Positions 1-6,336 are shown, counted from the stretch's first letter. The stretch is DNA of 6,787 bases from Pseudomonadota bacterium (GCA_027620395.1 JAQBZY010000073.1:1-6787); one strand, 5' to 3'. Program-made: numbers and translations. The notes: generated from the letters alone by a model not told the origin.

Positions 1-963
1 CGCGAAGGCTTCGTTCAATTCCCACAGATCGATGTCGTCCATCTTCATGCCGAAGCGTTCCAGCAGCCGCGGCACCGCAAACACCGGGCCGATGCCCATT
101 TCGTCCGGCTCGCAGCCAGCGACGGTGAAGCCTTTGAAAATACCCAAGGGCTCGAGGCCGCGTTTCTCGGCCAGCTTGGCATCCATGACGACGCAGGCCG
201 ACGCGCCATCCGATAGCTGGCTGGCATTGCCGGCGGTGACGAAGTTGCCGTCACCCATGACAGGCGCCAGTTTGGCTAAATCCTCGGCGCTGGTGCCGGG
301 TCGGTTGCCCTCGTCGCGTTCCACAGTCACTTCTTGGTCACGCACTTCGCCAGTCGCCTTGTCGGTCACTTCCTTGATGGTTGTGATCGGCACGATTTCA
401 TCATCGAAGCGGCCGGCCTGCTGAGCGACGGCGGTGCGCTGCTGGCTGGAAAGCGCGTATTCGTCCTGCGCGTCCCGCGACACGTTGTAGCGCTTGGCAA
501 CGATGTCGGCGGTGTCGATCATCCCCATCCAGAGCTCGGGCTTGTGCCGCATCAGCCAGTCTTCCTCGAAGCAGTGCCGGTTCAAGTGCGGTTGCACCAA
601 ACTCACCGACTCGACGCCGCCGGCAACCATCACCGGCACCTTGTCGACGATGACCCGCTGCGCCGCCATGGCGATGGCTTGCAGGCCGGACGAGCAGAAC
701 CGGTTGACCGTGGTCCCGGATGTCGTCACCGGCAAGCCGGCGCGGATGGCGGCCAGGCGGGCGACGTTTTTGCCGGTGGCGCCTTCCGGATAACCACAGC
801 CGATGATCACGTCCTCGACTTCATCCGGATCGACTTGGGCGCGCTTCACTGCATGCTCGATGCAGTGCGCGGTCAGGACAGCGCCATGCGTCTTGTTGAA
901 GGCGCCCCGGTGCGCCTTGCCGATCGGCGTTCTGGCGGTCGATACGATGACGGCTTCGGTCAT
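1..963 (-). CDS. Acetyl-CoA acyltransferase (thiolase), 3' end outside window
   Basis: Thiolase-family enzyme, the last beta-oxidation step: CoA-dependent cleavage of 3-ketoacyl-CoA to acetyl-CoA and a shortened acyl-CoA. Translating from the ATG at 963 gives 321 codons open to the left edge. The start MTEAVIVSTARTPIGK is typical of the family. The nucleophilic cysteine is Cys90 in NRFCSSGLQAIA, closer to the peroxisomal/degradative type (NRQCSSGLQ) than to PhaA-type biosynthetic thiolases. GNASQLSDGA and NEAFA (residues 317-321) belong to the C-terminal half. The window ends right at NEAFA, so the catalytic His and second Cys (CxG region) lie outside. A GGAG at 971-974 sits about 8 nt before the start. 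The gene follows the hydratase/dehydrogenase by 28 bp on the same strand, so the two are probably cotranscribed. Chain-length preference cannot be read from the sequence; a biosynthetic acetoacetyl-CoA role is possible but less likely here. Confidence 0.93.
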   Translation of the reverse strand, partial: MTEAVIVSTARTPIGKAHRGAFNKTHGAVLTAHCIEHAVKRAQVDPDEVEDVIIGCGYPEGATGKNVARLAAIRAGLPVTTSGTTVNRFCSSGLQAIAMAAQRVIVDKVPVMVAGGVESVSLVQPHLNRHCFEEDWLMRHKPELWMGMIDTADIVAKRYNVSRDAQDEYALSSQQRTAVAQQAGRFDDEIVPITTIKEVTDKATGEVRDQEVTVERDEGNRPGTSAEDLAKLAPVMGDGNFVTAGNASQLSDGASACVVMDAKLAEKRGLEPLGIFKGFTVAGCEPDEMGIGPVFAVPRLLERFGMKMDDIDLWELNEAFA

Positions 964-991
964 GATGGTTCTCCGTATTTTTTCGGCCGGC

Positions 992-3088
992 CTAGGATGA
1001 CAAATCCTGGAACGACTTGCCGGATTTCGCCAATTCTTCCAACAACGGTGCCGGCCGCAGCATTTCACCGTGCTGCTCGTGTAGCTTTTTCATGGCCTCG
1101 AACACGGTGCCGACGCCAATGGTGTCGGCATGGAACATCGGGCCACCGCGGCCAATCGGATAGCCGTAGCCGTGCACCCAGACGAGATCGATGTCGCCGG
1201 GTCTAGCCGCGATTCCCTCGCCCAGAATCTTGGCGCCTTCGTTGATGAGGGTGTACATGCAGCGTTCGAGGATTTCCTGATCACCGATCGGGCGCCGCCG
1301 GATGCCCATTTCGTCGGAAATGCCTTGGATCAGCTTTTCGATCTCCGGGTCCGGGACCGGGGTGCGGCCGCCGTCCGGATAGAGATACCAACCCTTGCCG
1401 GTCTTTTGGCCGTGCCGGCCTCTCTCGACAATCCGGTCGGCGATCAGCGACGAGTACCGATCATTGGTGGGCTTGGTCTTGCGGCGGTGTTGGCGGACCA
1501 TGTAGCCGACATCGAGCCCGGCCAGATCGCCCATGGCGAACGGGCCCATGGGAAAACCGAATTCGTAGATCACTTTGTCGACCTGCCACGGCAGCGCGCC
1601 TTCTTCGAGCAGGAATTCCGCTTGCGAGCGATAGGCATAGAGCATCCGGTTGCCGACGAAGCCGTCGCAGACGCCGACCACGACGCCGACTTTGCCAATA
1701 GTCTTGGACAGTTGCATGACGGTGGCCAGGACTTCCGGCGAGGTCTTGGCGCCCCTGACATTTTCCATCAACCGCATGACGTTGGCCGGACTGAAAAAAT
1801 GTGTGCCGACGACGCTCTCCGGCCGCTTGGTTGCGGTGGCGATTTCGTCGATATCCAACGAGGACGTATTGGTGGCGAGAATGGCACCGGGTTTACAGAC
1901 CCGGTCGAGGGCGGCAAAGACCTGTTTCTTGACCGTCATGTCCTCGAACACCGCTTCGATGACGATATCGGCGTCGGCAAGGGCGCCGTATTCGGTCGTG
2001 CCAGTGATCAGGGCGAGCCGGGCTTCCATGTCGGCGGCGGCGAGGCTGCCGCGCTTGACGCTGCCGGCGTAGGTTTCCCGGGTTGCGTTCAATCCCTTTT
2101 CCAGCGCCGCCTTGTCTTGTTCCAAGACGGTTACCGGTATGCCGGCATTGGCGAAGTTGATAGCAATGCCGCGGCCCATGGTGCCGCAGCCGATGACGGC
2201 GGCCTTCCGGATCGGGATCGTCGGTGTTTCCTTGGCGACACCGGGAACCCGGTGCGCCTGACGTTCGGCGAAGAAAAGATGCCGTTGTGCCTTCGATTGC
2301 ACCGACTGCACCAACTCGTCGAAATTCTTGCGCTCCAGCGCCAGGCCGTCGGCGAGTGGTGCCGTCAAGGAGGCCGCAACGGTGTCGATACAACGCTCCG
2401 GCGCGATCAGGCCGCGCCAGCGCTTGGCGGTCTTGGCGCGGGCGTCGGCGAAAATGCTTTTGGTGTCGGCCGGGTCGATTTCGATATCCCGGGTCCGGCG
2501 CGGCGCAGCACCTTCCGCCACGATCCGGGCGGCGAAGGCGAGCGCGCCCTCGACCAGATCGCCATCGACGATCTCGTCTAGGAACCCCTGGCTGAGCGCG
2601 CTGGTGGCGTCGACGTAATCACCGCTGAGAATGACGCCAAGCGCGGCCTCGACGCCGATCAGGCGCGGCAACCGCTGAGTGCCGCCAGCGCCTGGCAAAA
2701 GCCCCAGTTTGATTTCCGGAAGGCCATATTGGGCGGTGCGGTCGCCGCCCCGGTAGTGGCAGCCGAGAGATATCTCGCAGCCGCCGCCAACGGCGGTGCC
2801 GTGGATGGCGGCGATGATAGGCTTTTTGGCGGACTCGATCCGAGTGATGAGTTCCGAGAGGAACGGCTGCTTGCGTGGTTTGCCGAATTCCGTGATGTCG
2901 GCGCCGCCCGAGAAACAACGGCCGCGCCCGCAGAGGACGACGGCTTTGATCCCGGCGTCAGCGTCGGCGCGGTCGATGGCGTCGAGGATTCCCTGGCGAA
3001 TGGCGGCGCCCAAGGCATTGACCGGCGGGTTGTCGATGCATACGAGGGCCACCCCGGAGCGGATTTCGAAGTTGACGCCTGCGCTCAT
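992..3088 (-). CDS. Bifunctional enoyl-CoA hydratase / 3-hydroxyacyl-CoA dehydrogenase
   Basis: A 698-residue multifunctional beta-oxidation enzyme of the FadB/FadJ/peroxisomal MFP-1 type, presumably cytoplasmic. It hydrates trans-2-enoyl-CoA and then oxidises the 3-hydroxyacyl-CoA with NAD. Residues about 8-190 form the crotonase domain, with oxyanion-hole motifs CFSGGAD (58-64) and HGTAVGGGCE, and catalytic Glu105 and Glu125 (LPEIKLGLLPGAGGTQRLPR). From about 294 comes a Rossmann domain with GCGTMG (300-305). The dehydrogenase His430 (GTHFFSP) and Glu442 (MENVRG) are 12 residues apart, as in E. coli FadB. The C-terminal HAD domains include CDGFVGNRM (474-482) and the WVHGYGYPIGRGGPM segment. 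All key residues are present and the length is normal for the short FadJ-like/peroxisomal form. The ribosome binding site before 3088 is weak (GGCGGG). It is probably the first gene of an operon with the thiolase. fadJ or fadB would be a reasonable name, but orthology cannot be settled by eye. Confidence 0.95.
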   Translation of the reverse strand: MSAGVNFEIRSGVALVCIDNPPVNALGAAIRQGILDAIDRADADAGIKAVVLCGRGRCFSGGADITEFGKPRKQPFLSELITRIESAKKPIIAAIHGTAVGGGCEISLGCHYRGGDRTAQYGLPEIKLGLLPGAGGTQRLPRLIGVEAALGVILSGDYVDATSALSQGFLDEIVDGDLVEGALAFAARIVAEGAAPRRTRDIEIDPADTKSIFADARAKTAKRWRGLIAPERCIDTVAASLTAPLADGLALERKNFDELVQSVQSKAQRHLFFAERQAHRVPGVAKETPTIPIRKAAVIGCGTMGRGIAINFANAGIPVTVLEQDKAALEKGLNATRETYAGSVKRGSLAAADMEARLALITGTTEYGALADADIVIEAVFEDMTVKKQVFAALDRVCKPGAILATNTSSLDIDEIATATKRPESVVGTHFFSPANVMRLMENVRGAKTSPEVLATVMQLSKTIGKVGVVVGVCDGFVGNRMLYAYRSQAEFLLEEGALPWQVDKVIYEFGFPMGPFAMGDLAGLDVGYMVRQHRRKTKPTNDRYSSLIADRIVERGRHGQKTGKGWYLYPDGGRTPVPDPEIEKLIQGISDEMGIRRRPIGDQEILERCMYTLINEGAKILGEGIAARPGDIDLVWVHGYGYPIGRGGPMFHADTIGVGTVFEAMKKLHEQHGEMLRPAPLLEELAKSGKSFQDLSS

Positions 3089-3216
3089 GGATACCCGCCG
3101 GTTATGGAGCTTGCTTTTGAGGAGCGTAATTGGAGTATGGTCAGGACTTTGGGCATTGTCTAGGCGCCCTGCATTGGCCGAAGATGGCTCTGCCGGCGCC
3201 GAAGCGGGGAGCGGGA
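3089..3216. other. Divergent intergenic region of the beta-oxidation cluster
   Basis: This gap separates two divergently transcribed beta-oxidation genes and must hold at least one promoter for each, unless transcription comes from further away. I see no convincing sigma70 pair. The best leftward -10-like hexamer is CATAAC on the minus strand, with a poor -35. No clear palindrome for a fatty-acid repressor is apparent. The dehydrogenase frame stays open leftward to 3130, but that extension (29 residues) does not look like dehydrogenase sequence, so I treat it as untranslated. Confidence 0.4.
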
Positions 3217-4437
3217 ATGGACTTCAGTTTTTCCGAACGGGTCGAGAAACTCCGCGTTCAATTGCTGACGTTCATGGATCAGCATGTCTATCCGAACGAG
3301 CGGACGTACGTCGAGCAATTGGAGGCCGGCGACCGCTGGCAGACACCGCCGGTCATGGAAATGCTGAAGGCCGAGGCGCGCCGCCAAGGGCTCTGGAATC
3401 TGTTCTTGCCGGAAGCCGAATATGGCGCCGGGCTCAGCAATCTCGAATACGCGCCGCTCTGTGAGATCATGGGCCGCTCGCCGATCGGGCCCGAGGCCTT
3501 CAACTGCGCCGCGCCCGACACCGGCAACATGGAAACGCTGGTCCGCTATGGCAGCGAGGCGCAAAAGGAGCGCTGGCTAAAGCCACTGCTGGCCGGCGAG
3601 ATCCGCTCCGCCTTCGCCATGACTGAGCCCGATGTCGCATCGTCGGACGCGACCAACATTCAATCCAGCATCGTCAGGGACGGTGACGACTACATCTTGA
3701 ATGGCCGCAAGTGGTGGATATCTGGCGCCGGCGATCACCGTTGCGAAATTCTGATCTTCATGGGCAAGACCGACCCCAATGCCGAAAAGCATCGGCAGCA
3801 ATCGATGATCTTGGTGCCGCGGGCCACGCCTGGGGTCAATTTGATCCGGCCGCTCAGCGTGTTCGGTTACGATCACGCACCGCATGGCCATTTCGAGGTG
3901 GTGTTCTACAATGTCCGGGTGCCGGCCTCGAACATGCTCTTGGGCGAGGGCAGGGGGTTCGAGATCGCGCAAGGCCGCCTGGGGCCCGGCCGCATTCATC
4001 ATTGCATGCGTCTGATCGGTGTCGCCGAGCGGTCCTTGGAGGCGATGTGCGCCCGTGCCAAATCCCGGGTCGCTTTCGGCAAGCCGCTGGCCGAACAGGG
4101 TATGGTCCTGGACGCCATCGCCCGGTCCCGGATCGAGATCGAACAGGCCAGGCTACTGACCCTCAAGGCGGCCCACATGATGGATACCGTCGGCAACAAA
4201 GCGGCCCGGGCCGAGATCGCCATGATCAAGGTGATCGCGCCCGGCATGGCCTGCGATGTCATCGACCGGGCGATCCAGGTGCATGGCGGCGGCGGCGTCT
4301 CGGACGACTTCGGGCTTGCATATGCCTGGGCCAAGACCAGAAGCTTGCGGCTCGCCGATGGCCCCGACGAAGTGCACCGGACCAGCATCGCCAAGTTGGA
4401 ACTGAAAAAGCAGACCCCAAAATGGATTTATAGCTGA
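3217..4437 (+). CDS. Acyl-CoA dehydrogenase, ACAD10/11 type
   Basis: A 406-residue FAD-dependent acyl-CoA dehydrogenase that introduces the alpha-beta double bond, passing electrons to ETF. Its N-terminal helical domain (1-130) is followed by the flavin/substrate signature [12 protein letters not shown] (133-144), the beta domain with [12 protein letters not shown] (162-173), and the C-terminal helical domain with RVAFGKPL (284-291) and [11 protein letters not shown] (354-364). The motif [19 protein letters not shown] near the C-terminus marks the ACAD10/ACAD11/FadE2 branch. By alignment, Asp381 stands where medium-chain dehydrogenases carry the catalytic Glu. The start at 3217 is preferred: [12 protein letters not shown] is the usual family start and a GGGGAG at 3206-3211 precedes it. 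In-frame ATGs at 3130 and 3184 would add non-conserved residues. It is divergent from the hydratase/dehydrogenase and supplies the first step of the same pathway. Substrate is unknown; no APH-like kinase domain is fused. Confidence 0.93.
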   Translation: MDFSFSERVEKLRVQLLTFMDQHVYPNERTYVEQLEAGDRWQTPPVMEMLKAEARRQGLWNLFLPEAEYGAGLSNLEYAPLCEIMGRSPIGPEAFNCAAPDTGNMETLVRYGSEAQKERWLKPLLAGEIRSAFAMTEPDVASSDATNIQSSIVRDGDDYILNGRKWWISGAGDHRCEILIFMGKTDPNAEKHRQQSMILVPRATPGVNLIRPLSVFGYDHAPHGHFEVVFYNVRVPASNMLLGEGRGFEIAQGRLGPGRIHHCMRLIGVAERSLEAMCARAKSRVAFGKPLAEQGMVLDAIARSRIEIEQARLLTLKAAHMMDTVGNKAARAEIAMIKVIAPGMACDVIDRAIQVHGGGGVSDDFGLAYAWAKTRSLRLADGPDEVHRTSIAKLELKKQTPKWIYS

Positions 4438-4581
4438 CGTGAACCCCTGTTTATCCCCGTTTATACGTTAGTTCTGTTCGGATTTTGGTCGTCTGTTGAC
4501 CGGGTTGCGCATTCCTTCGGGGTCAGTCCATCGAGGCTCGAATGCGGACAACCTCATGAAGTATCCGCTCCGTCTGCTTCT

Positions 4582-4595
4582 AGCCAAAAATGGCT
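4582..4595 (+). repeat. Small inverted repeat (hairpin AGCCA-AAAA-TGGCT)
   Basis: Two perfect 5-bp arms, AGCCA at 4582-4586 and TGGCT at 4591-4595, enclose an AAAA loop. No T-run follows, so an intrinsic terminator is unlikely. It may be a chance structure. Confidence 0.35.
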
Positions 4596-4604
4596 GTTCG
4601 CTAG

Positions 4605-4614
4605 TGAGCGCTCA
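4605..4614. repeat. 10-bp perfect palindrome TGAGCGCTCA
   Basis: The sequence TGAGCGCTCA equals its own reverse complement. It lies about 50 bp upstream of the -35 of the mer-like promoter and 9 bp after the hairpin at 4582-4595. It could be a half-recognised operator or a chance palindrome; nothing in the window repeats it. Confidence 0.35.
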
Positions 4615-4664
4615 TCAAACATTTCTCACAGTGGATTGCCCATCTCGAAATCCGCCGAACGGCC

Positions 4665-4696
4665 TTGACCTTAAAGTGCACTTCAGGGTGTAGGCT
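4665..4696 (+). promoter_or_regulatory. MerR-type promoter with operator dyad in a 20-bp spacer
   Basis: The -35 TTGACC (4665-4670) and -10 TAGGCT (4691-4696) are separated by 20 bp, longer than the usual 17 and characteristic of promoters that MerR-family proteins activate by DNA distortion. A 22-bp imperfect dyad covers 4668-4689: its outer arms are ACCTTAAAGT and the complement of ACTTCAGGGT (8 of 10 positions match), around a perfect core AAGTGCACTT (4674-4683). The regulator gene begins just downstream, so the protein probably autoregulates the whole operon from this one site. A start of transcription near 4703 would leave a leader of only about 16-22 nt. The dyad differs from the GTAC-type arms of the classical Tn21/Tn501 mer operator. 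Confidence 0.8.
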
Positions 4697-4718
4697 CTCC
4701 TGAAATCGTTTGGAGGAC

Positions 4719-5129
4719 ATGTCCGTGTTGAATATCGGAAAGGCTGCCCGAGAGGGTGGCGTGAGTGTTGAGGCGATGAGGTACTACGAGCAGCAGGGAC
4801 TGATCGCCGCGCCCGACCGGGACGCCAATGGCTACCGCAAATACTCGGCGGACGCGGTACGGCGGGTAAGGTTCATCAAGCGCGCCCAAGACGTGGGGTT
4901 CACCTTGCGAGATATTGGCGACTTGTTGTCGTTGCAAGCCGATTCGGGCGCGTCATGTGGCGACGTTCGTGACCGTGCCCGGACCAAGCTCGGCGAAATT
5001 GACGATAAGATCGTGGTGCTGACACGGATGCGGGACGTCCTAGCCACGTGGACGGACGCATGCCCGAGCGAGGGGCCGGTGAGCGAATGCCCTATCTTCG
5101 ATGCCTTGGAACGAGACGATGAGACCTGA
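4719..5129 (+). CDS. merR: MerR-family metal-responsive regulator, likely Hg(II) sensor
   Basis: A 136-residue cytoplasmic transcription factor. Residues about 3-72 form the winged-helix DNA-binding domain: LNIGKAAREGGVSVEAMRYYE, then GYRKYS, then FIKRAQDVGFTLRDIGDLL. A long dimerisation helix follows (about 80-112). Three cysteines, Cys80, Cys115 and Cys124, are spaced 35 and 9 apart, exactly as the Hg(II) ligands of MerR (82/117/126 in Tn21), and the last is in the typical CPI context. The same spacing occurs in PbrR691-type Pb(II) sensors, so mercury is the favoured but not the only ligand. The start is uncertain: GGAGG at 4712-4716 is only 2 nt from ATG 4719 but 8 nt from an in-frame GTG at 4725, which gives a start close to family norm. 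It is the first gene of a plus-strand operon and lies directly behind a MerR-type promoter. Confidence 0.9.
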   Translation: MSVLNIGKAAREGGVSVEAMRYYEQQGLIAAPDRDANGYRKYSADAVRRVRFIKRAQDVGFTLRDIGDLLSLQADSGASCGDVRDRARTKLGEIDDKIVVLTRMRDVLATWTDACPSEGPVSECPIFDALERDDET

Positions 5130-5130
5130 C

Positions 5131-5871
5131 ATGCCTAACGTGGAGTTCGTCTATGAGCAAACCTGTCCGTTCGTCCGCGACGCCAGGCGACGGCTGATCG
5201 AGGGCTTCAGAGCCGCGAGTCTGATGCCAAGATGGACCGAATGGGAAGTTTCGGATCCACATGCGCCCGAGTATGTGCGCGACCTCGGGTCCCCCACCGT
5301 CCTGGTCGATGGACGAGATATCTCAGGGGCACCGCGTGAAGAAGTGAAAAACTGTTGCCGCATCTATGCGCTCGACGGCAAAGCTAACGGCGTCCCCCCT
5401 CTGGAGATGATTGTTGCCGCATTAACGGAGGGAAAAGACGTATCGAAATCTGCGCCGGCTGACCGCATATCGAGCGTTCGCTCGCATGCCGCTCTGCTCC
5501 CGTCCGTCGGCCTAGCGGCGCTTCCGAAGCTGACGTGCCCGGCCTGCTGGCCGGCATACGCAGGTTTGTTGAGCGGCCTCGGGGTCGGGTTCGTCAACTA
5601 CACCCCCTACTTATTGCCCCTGACCGGTGCGTTTCTATCCGTATCCGTCTTAGCGCTCGCCTATCGGGCCTCGCGGCGCCATGGGTACGGGCCGTTTCTG
5701 CTTGGTGCGTTCGCGGCCCTCGCCGTGCTCATCGGAAAATTCAGTTACGACAGTGACCGAGCGATGTGGGCGGGATTGGGTCTCCTGTTCGTCGCTTCCG
5801 TTTGGAATACCTGGCCAGAAAGCCGGGGTGATGGCACGGCGCCCGATGCTACATGTGGCGTGTGCACCTAA
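5131..5871 (+). CDS. Thioredoxin-like domain fused to MerC-like membrane transporter
   Basis: A 246-residue two-domain protein. Residues about 1-105 resemble a thioredoxin-like domain of the kind found in small (seleno)protein families: FVYEQTCPFV with a single Cys12, GSPTVLVDGRDI (53-64), and a Cys75-Cys76 pair in NCCRIY. Residues about 119-228 form a hydrophobic region that fits MerC, with roughly four membrane helices, the cysteine motif TCPACWP (Cys136, Cys139) at the first helix, LLPL near 161-164, and VASVWNTW near 221-228. The tail carries a Cys242/Cys245 pair, as MerC has a C-terminal cysteine pair. MerC moves Hg(II) across the inner membrane, so this is likely a mercury (or similar thiophilic metal) uptake protein with its own thiol domain. 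The start at 5131 is one base after the merR stop, suggesting coupled translation; ATG 5119 is an alternative. There is no signal peptide before the thiol domain, so that domain is probably cytoplasmic. Confidence 0.8.
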   Translation: MPNVEFVYEQTCPFVRDARRRLIEGFRAASLMPRWTEWEVSDPHAPEYVRDLGSPTVLVDGRDISGAPREEVKNCCRIYALDGKANGVPPLEMIVAALTEGKDVSKSAPADRISSVRSHAALLPSVGLAALPKLTCPACWPAYAGLLSGLGVGFVNYTPYLLPLTGAFLSVSVLALAYRASRRHGYGPFLLGAFAALAVLIGKFSYDSDRAMWAGLGLLFVASVWNTWPESRGDGTAPDATCGVCT

Positions 5872-5917
5872 AACGAAGACTTCCGCGCATAGACTTGGAC
5901 CACGAAAGGAATATACG

Positions 5918-6181
5918 ATGACTGAAAAGCGAAAGATTGAAGTGTTCAGCGCTGGCTGTGATCTTTGCGAGGACACCATTGAGATGGTTCAGAATGTCGC
6001 ATGCTCGTCGTGCGAAGTGATTATCCGAGATATGAAGGACGCGGAAACCATAGGCCGCGCCAAGGAATTGGGCGTACTATCGGTGCCGGCTGTCGCTATA
6101 GACGGTGTCCTAGCGTCCTGCTGCTCGGGTCGCGGTGTCGACGAAGTTACGCTTCGGGCCGCCGGCTTGGGCCGCCGGTAG
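5918..6181 (+). CDS. Small thioredoxin/glutaredoxin-like protein with CxxC pairs
   Basis: An 87-residue presumably cytoplasmic protein with a thioredoxin-fold pattern. It begins with a beta strand IEVFSAG and a CDLC motif (Cys14, Cys17) at the start of the first helix, and has a cis-proline-type segment VLSVPAVAIDG (53-63). Two more cysteine pairs stand out: Cys29/Cys32 (ACSSC) and adjacent Cys68-Cys69 (ASCCSG). An AAAGGA at 5905-5910 lies 7 nt before the ATG, which supports this start over longer in-frame options. It sits 46 bp after the MerC-like fusion gene and is probably the last gene of the metal-controlled operon. A likely role is accepting metal, or reducing thiols, on the cytoplasmic side; that is inferred from context. 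A general redox protein is the alternative. It lacks the classical WCGPC site and the length of thioredoxin. Confidence 0.83.
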   Translation: MTEKRKIEVFSAGCDLCEDTIEMVQNVACSSCEVIIRDMKDAETIGRAKELGVLSVPAVAIDGVLASCCSGRGVDEVTLRAAGLGRR

Positions 6182-6201
6182 GTCTGCTAAGGGTCAAAGG
6201 C

Positions 6202-6232
6202 CGACATTCCAAACCTTAGGTAAGGTATGTCG
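6202..6232. repeat. Nested inverted repeat downstream of the mer-like operon
   Basis: Outer arms CGACAT (6202-6207) and ATGTCG (6227-6232) and inner arms ACCTTA (6213-6218) and TAAGGT (6221-6226) are each perfectly complementary. The right arms abut, while TCCAA (6208-6212) separates the left arms. As RNA this would be a hairpin with a 5-nt bulge. No T-run follows, so it is not a standard intrinsic terminator. It could be an attenuating structure, an operator for the next gene, or an RNA 3'-end stabiliser. Confidence 0.5.
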
Positions 6233-6305
6233 TCTGTGAGCGGAGAGGCAGTCAGTGTGTCAAGTCTCGATGGTTTCGCGCTTATCTATGCAAACCCCTA
6301 ATATT

Positions 6306-6312
6306 GGAGGAA
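6306..6312 (+). promoter_or_regulatory. Strong Shine-Dalgarno sequence GGAGGAA
   Basis: GGAGGAA is near-perfect for ribosome binding, but the first downstream in-frame ATG of the exported protein (6337) is 24-26 nt away. At the ideal distance stands ATC (6319-6321). The site argues for initiation near 6319 rather than 6337. Confidence 0.6.
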
Positions 6313-6336
6313 TCGGACATCAAACATATCAATAAG

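Larger units (their letters stand above)
4438..4664. other. Non-coding stretch between dehydrogenase gene and mer-like operon
   Basis: No believable gene lies here. A 65-codon TTG-initiated frame (4496-4693) lacks a ribosome binding site and runs into the promoter -10, so I reject it. The stretch holds a direct repeat of GTTTAT (4449-4454 and 4459-4464, each preceded by CCCC), a spaced inverted pair TGACC/GGTCA (4497-4501 and 4521-4525), a small hairpin (4582-4595) and a 10-bp palindrome (4605-4614). No strong hairpin followed by a T-run is seen, so the dehydrogenase transcript has no obvious intrinsic terminator. It looks less GC-rich than the flanking fatty-acid genes. Confidence 0.6.

Noticed and set aside
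334..1206. 290-codon plus-strand frame
   Set aside because: It is antisense to the thiolase and to the end of the dehydrogenase gene, with low-complexity His/Arg/Asp composition typical of a shadow frame.
1130..2581. 483-codon plus-strand frame
   Set aside because: It lies antisense to the hydratase/dehydrogenase, whose domains and catalytic residues are all intact; long antisense frames are common in GC-rich genes.
3130..3216. N-terminal extension of the acyl-CoA dehydrogenase
   Set aside because: The 29 extra residues do not resemble the family, and a good ribosome binding site and the usual family start are at 3217.
4582..4614. Intrinsic terminator for the dehydrogenase transcript
   Set aside because: The hairpin stem has only 5 bp and no T-run follows either inverted repeat.
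4496..4693. 65-codon plus-strand frame upstream of merR
   Set aside because: It begins at TTG without a ribosome binding site, has no recognisable domain and ends inside the -10 of the MerR-type promoter.
5681..5917. Upstream extension of the small CxxC protein frame
   Set aside because: It overlaps the MerC-like coding region in another frame; the ATG at 5918 has a well-spaced AAAGGA and begins the thioredoxin-like fold.
6258..6288. Possible promoter for the BON gene (TGTCAA and TATCTA)
   Set aside because: The hexamers match consensus poorly and the spacing is 19 bp, with no MerR-like dyad between them; too weak to annotate.
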